NCBI GenBank assembly: GCA_032173965.1
Contig: CM063289.1
Location: 27,553,690-27,617,689, forward strand
Reading direction: 5' to 3'
Length of the DNA: 64,000 nt
Source of the DNA: Sitta carolinensis
Lineage: Eukaryota; Chordata; Aves; Passeriformes; Sittidae
Made by a program: the position numbers and the translations under genes. Position 1 is the stretch's first letter, and every line of letters begins with the position of its first letter. This document shows, one piece after another, positions 25,378 through 37,500 of the stretch. Below the pieces are notes generated by a model. The model was not told the DNA's origin. It saw only the letters and a list, made by a program, of their open reading frames with translations, and ran no database searches.

Positions 25378-25596
25378 TCAGTTTGTGGGTTTAACTGCAA
25401 AAGTCACTGGCATGTCTTCCACTTTTTGAGTGTGAGCAAAGTCCTGTTTTGGTTTTGAGGGATCTTGCTTTGTAGAATTTGGGGGTTCTCGACCTTTAGA
25501 TGATTCCAGGAGATGTTGCATGTTAAGTCTGAAAATAAGGCGAGGATCTGGTCCAGAAAGAGATGGGCAATTGCAGCTCTCTCTTATTTTAAGAGC
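25378..25596 (-). CDS. OMA1: OMA1 last coding exon (C-terminus)
   Basis: The acceptor TGTGTTCACAG precedes GCTCTTAAAATAAGAGAG. The exon encodes [20 protein letters not shown] followed by a variable polar tail, ending PTN and TGA at 25378-25380. The CNCP...PDPRL core matches the human C-terminal region as I remember it; the last ~45 residues are rich in K, P, S and Q and poorly conserved. It is separated from the previous exon by a 6.4-kb intron and bracketed by the direct repeats at 24769 and 25960. Confidence 0.92.
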   Translation of the reverse strand, partial: ALKIRESCNCPSLSGPDPRLIFRLNMQHLLESSKGREPPNSTKQDPSKPKQDFAHTQKVEDMPVTFAVKPTN

Positions 25597-28500
25597 CTGT
25601 GAACACATAGGAAAACAAATCAAGCACATTCAAATAGGAAAAACAAGAAAGGTTTCAGTCAGTGACTTTGGCTTTCCAGTCAGGTCTGCATTTGCACATT
25701 GGTTAGTGTAATAATGAGCCTGAATTGTTACTGAACATCCTCTGAACAGAAACTGAGAATTCCTGTGACAAAATGTAGCAATGTGGTAAAACAATGGGAA
25801 AAATGAAGAGTGAAATTATTTTCTCACATCATGATCTCCAAGGATGGATACTCTAAAAGGTACAACATAATTAGACAGAAAGGTCTTCAATGTTTTCTGT
25901 GATGCTTGTCCACATCAGTACCTTTGAATTTACGTTCACACATAATCTAAACCTTCTGTAACCCTTTCAGGCTACTTTGAAGAAAAATGTTGAATCAATC
26001 CATATTTTGAAATGCCTCAGAAAGAAGAAAAATCCCAGCAGGAAATCCACTTAATTAAGTGGGGGTGTATCCAGCCCACAGGCTATTACTGCACTCAGCT
26101 TCATATTTTTATATTTATATTTACATTCAAATGTAAACAAAAATGACTGCATCAAGAAAAAAAGGGCTCTGAATAATTTACTTCCTCTGATATGTTCTAT
26201 TATTGAAGTAACTATATATAGATGTCTGACTCAAAAAAGGAGGGAAAATCTCCAATAACATAATGGACTTTTAACTGTTTGGCACAGAGATCCAGATGGT
26301 TCATCAGTATAGTTAAAGTCCTGTTACATAAGTGATCTCATCTCCAAGGAGCATTTGGAGTATTCCAAGTTTCCAAGTATTACAAGAAAATAATGTCACA
26401 AGAAAACAATGTCTCTAGAATGCAACATTTTCTCTAGATAAAAAGATCAGCAGTAAGAGATCAAACTTCAGGTTAGTCCTGCTCACTAAGTGCCATTGCT
26501 TGCATTTTACAAGTAAGAAAGTAGGGGCACAGAGGAGCCAGAGAATCTCCCAGAGAACCAAAATTCATTAGCACAAGCACATTCCCCCCAGATCATCCTG
26601 TCTGCTTGGCAATCCAAGAAAGGTACAGCAGTGGATGAATCTCACATCTCAAAGGCACTGTGGAGAAATTGATACCAACCTGGTCAAAGTCAGCTCTTTT
26701 AAAGGCTGCTGAAGTTGTGTTCATTGTCACAAAGCTGACCACACCTTAATGAGACCACACAAACTGGCACCTCCTGTGTTTGGCACACAACAACTGATGC
26801 AGTGCTTTGTAAGCAGCTGTACACAGAATTACTGGTATCCATGGATCCTCCTGTAACTCGTTTAAACTAATTAAGAAAAGTAGATCCTATGTATCATACA
26901 GTAAAATATTACATGTAGAACTCTAGAGGGTTCTACACCTCCACTGAGAACTACTTTTTTGAGATCTGCAAAATGAAACACCAAGGCAAAACCAAGTCTG
27001 ATGGTTACCATTCACCAGTAGTCACTGTGGTATGGTCACATTTGTTCAATATTATCTGCCTTGGCCTCAACTAACAGCAGAAACCATGGGCAGATAAATA
27101 TCTAGCTCTGGTTTTAATCCTTCCATAGAAAAAGCAGTTCAAAAGTGCATTTTATTCCACTTCATAATCATGGTTTCCTGAAAAGCAATGGCCAGAGCTG
27201 TCCAGAATAGTAGCCACATGCCTCTTGGCCAGTACTTAGGACTGTCAGCAGAAAACACACACTGATTAATTTGTTCTAGATGGATGTATGAGGAGGAAAA
27301 AAATAACTCAATTTTCATAGCAGTCCTAGCATTACATTGTAGACAGAGCAGAAATTTTTAATCTGCTTTATAACCACTAGCTTTGTCTGAAACATCAAAT
27401 CAAATATTTCAGTACAGCTCTGCATAAGTACTTGCCCATCATTTTGAAACACTTTGATATTCTTCCACAGGAGGCACTGGAAACATCTTACTACAGCAGA
27501 TTTTAAAACAAAAGAGCAGAGCTTCTTAACTCACTTTTTTTATAAGGAGGTTCCAAAACATATTTCTCCTCTAACTTTACTACATTGAACAGATAGAGTT
27601 TGCTGTAAATGGCTAGAAAGAAACAGAATTTAAAATTAACAAATGGTTTTGGAAAAAGACATTCCAATAATGTAACAACAGTTTCTCCAGATGTTTCTTG
27701 CTGAAATGTAAAATTCAAATTACTGGATACACAAGTCTGCATTAGGAATGCAAATATTGTTCCTGTCTAAGTTTTAAAAAATATGACTAAAGCTTTCTCA
27801 TCTAATTTTTCTACAGCATGATTGCCCATGTAGTCACCAAATGTAACTGTACTGCTGAACACTCTTCTGCTTCAGTGACCAATTAATTTCTAAACTGATA
27901 TTTATGACTAACCAAGAGTTTTTTCTTGTTCTCTCCTAGAACACAAGCTGCTGTAAGACTGCATTAATGTCAAGCAGTGTTATTCAAGGCAAATGGGAAT
28001 ACAAATATTGAGGCTGTATCCTGGAAAAGGCAACATAATCCTCTTTTAAACTTATTTAGCAATTTTGTATCTCTGCGTTTTCCTGGCTATACAGTGCCTG
28101 ACCTATTTCCATGGTTTCACTCACCTGAAGCCCCAACAGCAAAGAGAAAAACCAGCACTTCAGGTGAGCATTTTCACCCTGAGGATGTCTGAGTTCTTGC
28201 TAGACATAAAGCTGTGCAGGGGGGTAGAAGGCAGCTATGCAACATCACCTCACCTGCCACTGAAACACTCCAGCTATGGAAAGAAAAGCCATGTTACCTT
28301 GTCCCCTCCCTGCTCAGGCCACCTGTGACTGTACATCCAGGGAGAGCAGCCACTGCTCATTGGGTCAGGAGAGCCCAGACTGAACATCCAAAGTCCTGCT
28401 TGCAAGTTATAAAGGTGAGGCTGGTTTTCTTGTCTGTACTATCACAGCCACCTCCTGCAATGTTTGGGAGCAAGGAAGGCAGAAAAATTAGGGAGGGCTC

Positions 28501-31500
28501 CCTCATCCTATCACCTTCATGTAAAGCTACCAGCAGAGACAAACAGAGACATAAGTCATTTTTAGCTCCCAATATTAATCCTTCACACTGCCACAGACAC
28601 CAGACTACCTGCTGGGTCACAAGCCCTTACAGTCTTAATGAAGTAGCAGTAAAAAGATGATTAAAGGAATTGATAGACTTTACTGGATAGAGAAGAAAAT
28701 CAGCTTATATATAAAGTTAATACTTCCAATCTTCCACTGATGTTGGAATAGAAAAGAAAAATTGTGACAAAATATTTAATAACTTTATAGGGAAGGTAGA
28801 AATGCAGGTCAGTGGTTTTTGTTCTTGTTTCCATGTGATAAGGTTTAATTAACATATTCTAGTAACAGAATTACCTGAAGTAATGTTCACATCATAAGCA
28901 AAGGGCAAATATACCAAGTCACTTTTGAAAATGGAAGAAAATAAATGTATCTTCCATATCAAAAGGCAGCAGAGTAAAAAGTATTAACTACACAAAAATT
29001 AATAAAAGCAATAACCAGCCAATGTGTATTTGACAAAAACAGGTGTTGCCAAAGTAAATGAATTCATTTTTTTTAACAAGTGACCTAGCAAACCAGACAA
29101 GCAGTGCAATTGATATATTCCAAGTTATAATTAGTCTCTAAATGATCTCACCATGGCCTTTCCACAAGAGAGTGGAAACAGGACCTCCAGTGAATCAAAA
29201 ATGGAATCTGAGCCAACAACGTGATGCTAAAGAAGCAAGTATCACAACGAGATGAGTTTTTGTCTCACAGGCAAGGCTCAGTAGATAACCTGCTTTATTC
29301 AGGTTACCTGAGGTTTCCACTGATGTACAGTGCTGCATTTGAACAGCACTTGGAAACAGACACTGCAGCAAGTCAGAGAACATGAAAATAAAACATTGAG
29401 ATGAACTAGAAGATCCTGCAGCTTCTCTCTGGTTCTACACTCCCACAGTCTCTCTGTCTCCAGAACAATGATCATCCTCTCCCCCTTACACAAAATTATT
29501 TTAAGATTTCTTTTTCTGAAAATAAAATGCATCTCTCCAGCCTCCATGAAGGAATTATATGAGATTTTAGTTTCCTATTTAAGAGTATACTCTGTTTTCC
29601 TGGACTACAATCCAAACACCTCCCTGTCTGAGGGGAAATACTTTAAAAACACAGCAAATCTTTTTCTTTTGCTTTATTTCATTTCCAGGACAGCACCAAT
29701 TTTAACTGCTTATAGCTCTCTTCTTCTTCTTCTTGATTTCCCAGCGTGGCTGTAGCTTCCATCTTGCTCAGAAACCAGATGTAAGATCTTTTACACTCAT
29801 TTGATTTGCTCTCAATCTTTTAATGACTTGAAAAGGATCCCTGTGATAGTCCCCCTTCAATTTGCACTTCCTGAGACTGTTCAGTCACCTCATTGAGATG
29901 TGACATTTCATTACCTGAAGAAAAATTCTCACTTTATATGATTGCATCTTATTGTGAACCTGCTTAAAAGTCTGTAGAGAAATATTAGAGAAGTCCAAAA
30001 GCTTGTCCCTATCTGTCCCAGCTACAGTAGCTGGTTTAATAAGAGATGTTGTATTGTCCTGAAAACCATTTCAGCTCCAAAACCAGCAGCACATGAAACC
30101 CAATAATGCCCATAATGAATGTGGCACTGAGTCTTAAGAAGTACCAATTTCTTCACAGAGAGATACTAGGGATAAAAAGGCCTTTTTTTGATAATCTGGC
30201 TTCTCTCCTGGGCTCTGAATATCTAATGGCAATTAATATGTGGTAAACATCCTGTTCTAAAAAGCTCAAAGTACATAAACAATGAAACAAAAAGGGGCTG
30301 ATATTGAGCAACAATAAAAGCCTGGGATTCCCTTTCCTTGCCTGAAATCCAGCCTGAAGGCAGCAGCTCCCACAAGAAGGGGAGTCAATGCTTCAGACAA
30401 GAAGCCTCTTCTACACCTTTTCTTTCATCTTTATTCCACTTTTGTAGTGCCAACCTCACTTATCTTGTGAACTTGCTAAAAACAGGAACCTTCAGCCCCT
30501 GATTTCTCATCTGCTCCAAAGAATGTTTAAGGTGAAAGGCAAACAAAAACATCTCCCCTCGATTATCTTTGGAAGATTTTCCCAGCCTCCACTGCTCTTG
30601 GAAGTGAGAGGAGCTGTAAAAAGATGAGGGTTTCTCCACCTGCTAAACTACATGAGATGAGACAGAAATAACAGTTCTACAGTTGCTCAGTTATTTAACT
30701 TATTTGCTCAGGCCTGGGGTAGAACATAAGAAGTAATTTATTTCATTACCTCTTTATAAGCCAGTCAACAACTACATGAAAATAAACGATCCTGAACCCT
30801 TTATGTTCAATCTAGCTAAAACTGAGGCTCCAAAACAAAAATAATTTCCTATTTAGCTGCTCAAACGTGTTAGAAAATCCATCAAAAACATTCTCCCAGC
30901 CTGCTTTTGCAAAGTACAGACTTTGTGTATATTAATTTGAAATATCCAGTCTAGCCACTCTCCAGCCTCCTACCCCTAATGTTGACTTTGATTTATGCCA
31001 TCATTTAGAATCTTTACTGTATTCATTCTCATCAAAGGATTCATGAAACTCTTTTTTTTCTCCTTTGAAGTCAGCAAACACCTCAATATTTTAGTGCTCC
31101 CTCTGCCAATAAATCTTCAAGTGTCTTTACAGTTTGGAATGAGAAAGACTTAAAGTGACAGAGAGTTTAAAAAAAAAAAAACAAAGGAAGAGATTACTAG
31201 TTGGTTATAAAAAAGAGTATTTCCAAACACAGTTTAGCTTGCTGGAAAACAGTGCTGCAGTAGAGTGCTTTAACACTCTGTTTTATTTTTTTTATTTGCT
31301 ACAAAAGCAAGAGAAGTCAAGAGAATTTAGGGATCCAACTTAAAAAAAGCCCTTCCAAAATGGCAAAAAAATAGAAAGAGTGGATGAGACCTGTGGCACT
31401 ATCACATCTATATCAAAAGGCCATTCAAAAGGGAAAATATTACACTTTGATCAGAAATCAGAAAAAACAAACCAAACCACTTGGAATATAATTATATTTT

Positions 31501-34500
31501 ATCGGTGCTATCTTACTTTTTCCTCATTTAATAAAAGCTTTAAGGTTGAAAGCTTTGCAATGGAGAATTTCTGAAAGGATAAAGAGAAAGACAAGTGTGT
31601 GTAGTTTGAGTCTCCTGGGCCTGAAGTCTCTGAGTTTCTGAACTCAGTTTCTCCGTGGTGTTTTAGTTCAGGAAGCCCTTGTGTTCTCACAGGCTTGGCA
31701 TAAACATCCCAAGTGTTATTGTAACAAGAGTGATGTTTTGGATTCCTCTCTGTGGGATGGACTTCTCTGTGTCTTTCAGTTTGGGGCCAGTGGGATGAAG
31801 AGTTCTGGCACTCTTCTGACCACTGAGATGGCCTGCTCGAGAAGCTCTATAAAGGGGGTCAGTCTGTGAATAAAGGGGAGTCAGACAGTTTTTATAACGA
31901 GGTCTCATGTCATCTGTTCATCACCCACAACAAGTGTGCTGCCATCAGAGTAAGTTGTGACTCAATACCAAAGCAGCTAATTAATTAATTAATAAAAAAC
32001 TACTCCTGGCAACTTGCCTAAGAGGAAGAGACCTGTCTGGGCCCTGCTCACCTGTGGGATGAGGCGATCCAAGTGCTCAGCTCTGTTTTCATGGGAAGGG
32101 TGTGTGGAGAGCCACTCTGGCACCTTGGGCTGCCCCTGCAGGGTTTCTGCCAGCTCCATCTGCTGCCAAAAGACGCTGCTGGCTCGGACATCCACACAGG
32201 CCTGAGAGCACAAGGGAAATGGAAACAGCACTGTGTGTTTAAAGGGATAAAGACACAATCTAATTGATACTGAATTAGAAAAGACAGCTTGAATTTTAAG
32301 TCTCTAAAGCTTGTTTAGATGGTCTTAATACCTGACAGGAAAAAAGCTGTTCCAAATAGCTAAAAGTAAATAAATAATAACTCATGCAAACACTGGATGT
32401 ATTCCTTTTAACACCTGTGCCTTAAAAACATGCACCTGAATTAAGAAAGTTCAGGAGGAAGAAAAGGTTTACAATTTCTAGCATATACTTGTTCTTTTAA
32501 AACAAATGCTCAGCTGCAAATTCAAAGTTGTATTTACTAGAACAAATCAACCACCTCCACAGATTTAGGCAAATTTAGAGGAAGAAGTTGAGTCAAAAAT
32601 ACAAGGTGATATTAATTCTGCAATTGATTACACAGCCTTTCATAGGTGATCTGTGGAATCCATGACACAATAAAACAGCAATTATGTTGAATTCCTGACT
32701 GTCTTCAAAAAGTATATATTTAACCATAGCAAGTCATAGAACAGCAGCTTATAGAATTGCTTTTTTGTATCACTACAGACTTCTCTATTTTTACATTTAA
32801 GCAGAGAAAAAAATTAGTAAGATTTCTTACCCTGACTTTTATTTGCTAAGGAAAAAAAAGGGACAAGTAGTCAGAAGATAAGAAAATTACTTCTTCCCAT
32901 TCCCCATCCCAGGAACAGATGTGGTGCTTTATCCTTTGAATTTGTTTATTTCAAATGTTATTATAAAAAGGTTTTCTGCACAAGCAGAGAAATTCTCATA
33001 TGTCACTTCACTTATTTCTTTCTGTTATGGCTCTACTTTTTCAGATTTAGAAAGCAGTGAGCACAAATTACATTTTTTCAATGGATTGCATTATTCCCTT
33101 AAACAACTTTGAATTACAAATGCAGTTTTAACCCCAGAATCAAAGTTAATTTAAAAAACCCTCCCTTAAAGAAATATTAATGATCATTAAAAGGAAATTT
33201 TGCTTATGAAATATTAACACTAGATGGTGCTGCTCTCACTGGTATCTCACTCATAAGTTTATTGCTATTGCACTTAGCCAGGAATAAAAGAGTTGGGTCA
33301 GTTCCTCTAATATCCAATGAAATTCAACAGGGAAAAAAAGTAACTGAAAAAATAAACTATTAAAAATGCCGAGTAGCTTCTGACCAAATTTTGGTCTTAC
33401 TTTAGCTAAGAGGTAGTGTTGTTATGGCTGTATTTAGCTTAAATCTTTAAATCTTTACATATAATTAAAGTCTACTTATGGAAGATCCCTATTTAGAGTT
33501 CTCCTGTTCACAAATACATGGGGTTTTCTTCTAATAGCAATAAACTACACAGAAAGGAGCCTGTGCAGGTAATACACAGCTTTACACACTGCAATGTTTA
33601 TTACACACAACCAGCCAGAATGACTTGGTCTTTCCCTAAAAACTATTTTATTTCCCACCTCTTCATAAAACTACATATCTTCAAAAACTTACAGTTTTTG
33701 AATGAAATTCCCTCTGATTGTAACAGAAATTGAAAATTGTCTGGTATTTATTTTTTTGCTATTTTTATTGCTAATAAAACCAATCAGTTGTAGTTACCTT
33801 TGCTGCAAACTGAAGTCCCACTTTATCAGCTTCAGCCTCCAGGGTTCTGCTGTAGGGTCTATCAAACATGAACTGCAAAGAAAAACATCAAAGCTCTGTT
33901 CCTTGCTTTGGACTGTGTACACAGAGAGAGCCTTGTAGCTGTCTTTTAGCCTTCTTATAAGTAGTGGGGTTTATCTATCATGTTCACATTGCATGTGATC
34001 AGTATTAATTTCCTTAATGTAATCTCTAATTCCATTATATGTAACTCATTGATCCTGTATTCAGTTGAAATTAATTCAAATTAGATATATTTTCTCAGCA
34101 GCCAATCTCATTTTGCAGCAACACAAAGCTAAATAACAGCTTCTCACCAGAATTTTTTCACTTCATTCTTTTATTGACATCAAAATTCTTCTTGCAGCAA
34201 CTGTGTGTAGAAAAATTCCAGTGGTTCCCTAAACTTTTAGGATGCCTTTAAGCCTGTTAACATCTATTTCATATGGCAAACTGCCCACAATAAGGAATGC
34301 AGCCATAAATATTTACATGCAGAAGTCACTCCTTTGCCAGAACTGTCCCTAACACAAGCTGCAAATTGCCCTTGAGAAACCAAACCAGAAGACATAAAGC
34401 TGACCAAACTCCTCTCCCATTTTTCTAGAGCATTAACACACTCTAAGAGACAGTGGTGGTTTTCTCAAACGTAGATTTGGGCAGCCTTACCCTAGTCTAT

Positions 34501-37500
34501 CATGTTATAGCAAATGCAAATCAGGACTTGTTTAAACAACCTGCTCCTGCAGAGATAAGGAACCTGTCACAACATCCTGGTTTAGACATCCATTAGGAAA
34601 TGTGAACTGGAGAATGGCAAATGTGCAAGGTTAGAAGAGAGAAAGGTTTATCAGTTCAAAAAGGTTTTATCAGCTCTTTATCTGGCTATAGAAATTCGTC
34701 CTCCTTAGAAGTTTCAGGGGAAAAAACACCAAAAACCAAAGCACAAAGCAGTTTGAAATGAAGAGCACCAAAGAAGTGGTCCAGTCCCTTGAGTACATAA
34801 AGGTAACTGTAACTTTTTGCTGCTTCCCAAAGCAGTACTGATAGTTTTTCTTTCCTAAGTCAAAAATAGAAGCCAACCAAAGCTGACTTTAAAAGCCTAA
34901 GAAGTAAGCAGAGATGAGGTCACTTTCTAAATTCTTAGTTTCCATACAGACCCTAAACATTGCAATTATAAATATATTTTTTAAATCCTCTGATGATAAA
35001 GTAATTTCTTGAAGTGGAATACATGTTTTTATTGCCTTGAAAAGTGCTCCAGGTCTGCTGGTACACATATATTCACCCAATAGCAAAGCAACCCCTGGCT
35101 AGACTGTCATATATTCCTGAAACACCATTTCCTAGTTAGCCAGATAAACTATTTGATTAACTATTAAACATCTTTTAGACAGGAAAATAAAACTGGTAAC
35201 CTATAAAAAAGTTCTGAGGGATCTAACATACAGTGGTATCAATCAGCTATTGAAAAATTAAATTGTTTTAAAAATCCTTTGTGAATGTGCTGGAATGAAA
35301 AATTAGAACTTCAAACTGATCTAAAATCCTTTTCAGAAATTGGACACAAAAAAAGACGAATTTCATTTTTCAAATCAATTATCAGAGCTGCCTGTGCATG
35401 ATGTAGAAAAGGGAGTTCTAGGGATGTTGGCTACCCAAAAATCACCAGTTTTCTCATGAAATACAAATCTTATGGTGTGAGGTGGACAAGAAAGGAGTAT
35501 GAAGTACTGCACCTGTACATACTGGTGTGTGGGGCAGGAGTAAAACTCAGAGTCAAGCTGGGTGTTATTCCAAGAATAATTCCTAGGCTTTAGTTCCCAT
35601 ATGAAATAACTGCTGCTCTATAACAAAGTCAACATGCTTCAGTCCAGGAATACATGTTTAAGGAACAACCCCAAATAAATGTCAGAAGAAAAGTTAACAA
35701 TTTATTAAGGAAAGAAAATCCATTAGCTTTGGGGGAAAGGCAGAATTGGAGCTCACATGCCCAAAGGCCTAGAAAGAATCACTGGGAAACACTTAGAGTC
35801 AATAATAAAAAATACACAATATTCAGCAGGTCAGAAAGTCAAGCCTCTAAGGACAGAGGAGAAAAACAAATATTGAAACAGAAGCAAGCACCACAGCACG
35901 GCTTAAATAACCCTTCACAGAATGGGATGCTAAAAGCTTTAGAAAGCAAAATGCAGTTCTGGAAGAAGAGGAAGAGAAACATCCTGAGAAATGTGCAGAC
36001 CATTTCACTTTCATGTAAGCACAACGGGCAACTATGGAATGAGGGAAACATTCCTGCATTCCTGGGTGACTAAAAAAACCTAACTTTTCTATTCAGCTTC
36101 TTTTGCCTGTGAGATGAAAACTTTGCAAGTATTTATCACTCCAACATCACTGAAGTTTGATCAGCCTTTTCAACCAGGACAGTATCCCATAGATGCTTCC
36201 TCTGCACAGGACTTGGAGCTTAAACCCAAATTCCCTTTCCAATCTAAAGCCCAGCTCCAATCCATGACGCCAAAATACCCATTCTCTGTGGAGAGGAGAA
36301 GAGATGCTGACAGGCAGTTGAATCTTGCAGTTTAAATTATGAGCAGTCTCAGGATTCAGTCACACTTTGTTTTTGCCAAATTCAGCTCTTCAAAATGCTG
36401 GCTAGCATTCATCAATGTATTGGTTTCTTAGCTACTTGTGCAAATATCCAAGCTCTTTAGAGATAATTTATGTTCAGAATCCACACATCTACCCATTAGC
36501 ATAAGAACTACCAAAACAGATTGGTTATGTTTAATTTCATGTTTTTGAAGAACTGGGGAAATCTCAGGAAAAGCATCAAGTCAAAGAAACCAAAGAGATC
36601 TTTCACTTTAATTTAGATTCCAGTTTTATGATCTAAGCAAATTTCTATTTTAAAAACACACTTTAAAAAAAATAAATGGATCAGAAACTGTCCAGAGAGT
36701 AAATTAAACTGCTGAAGAAAACTGGCACCAGAAAGCCTCAGAATTTTACTTTGCTGAAATATTTGCTGGCTGAAAAGATTATTTTAGTAACTTGTACTAT
36801 AGCATGGTTTATATAAAGGATGTTTAGATTCTCAATTTTTTAATCTTGGAAACCATTTTCACCACTAATAATATAAAGAATTCCATATATATTATTTGGT
36901 TTTGGAAGAATTGAACAACTACCTAAAAGAAAAACATGGCATTTTACCATACACAACTTTAAAGGGCAAGTTACCTTTCCATAAGACAATCATCTGAATT
37001 AACTGCCAAGCAGGTTCCTGCAGCCTGTGCAACTAAATCCAGTGATTTAGGGAAACCTACAGCTCTTCAACATGACAAATGAAAATCAGCATCAACTAAA
37101 CCAGAATGAGATCCACAAAAACATATCTGGTTCCGCGACAGACTCAAATACTAATTTTTGCTTACATTTCTCCTCTTGCCTTTTCCCCCAAACTTATTAT
37201 TTAGTGTTACAAAAGATTGAAAATATCTTTGCAAGGAAATCAGGAAGGACAATAGAACATGTCAATCTTACCTCCTGCAATTTGCTCTGAATCCACTGGC
37301 CAACAACTGCCAAACTATCACGAGGACAGATGGCCCAAATCATAGTGAGAAAGATGAGCGAGAGGAAATCCAAGAAGTGAACCAGGCTGGCTTTCTCTGC
37401 CTGCAAAGAGAAATTGTCCCATTCTCACTCTTTACTGTCTGACATTTCTTTAGAACATAACAGAATTTGGAAACACTTTAAAAGTCACTGATTTTTTTAT

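Noticed and set aside
28214..28660. 148-aa plus-strand ORF in the last OMA1 intron
   Set aside because: No domain, biased composition or splice context; overlapped by an 87-aa ORF on the other strand.
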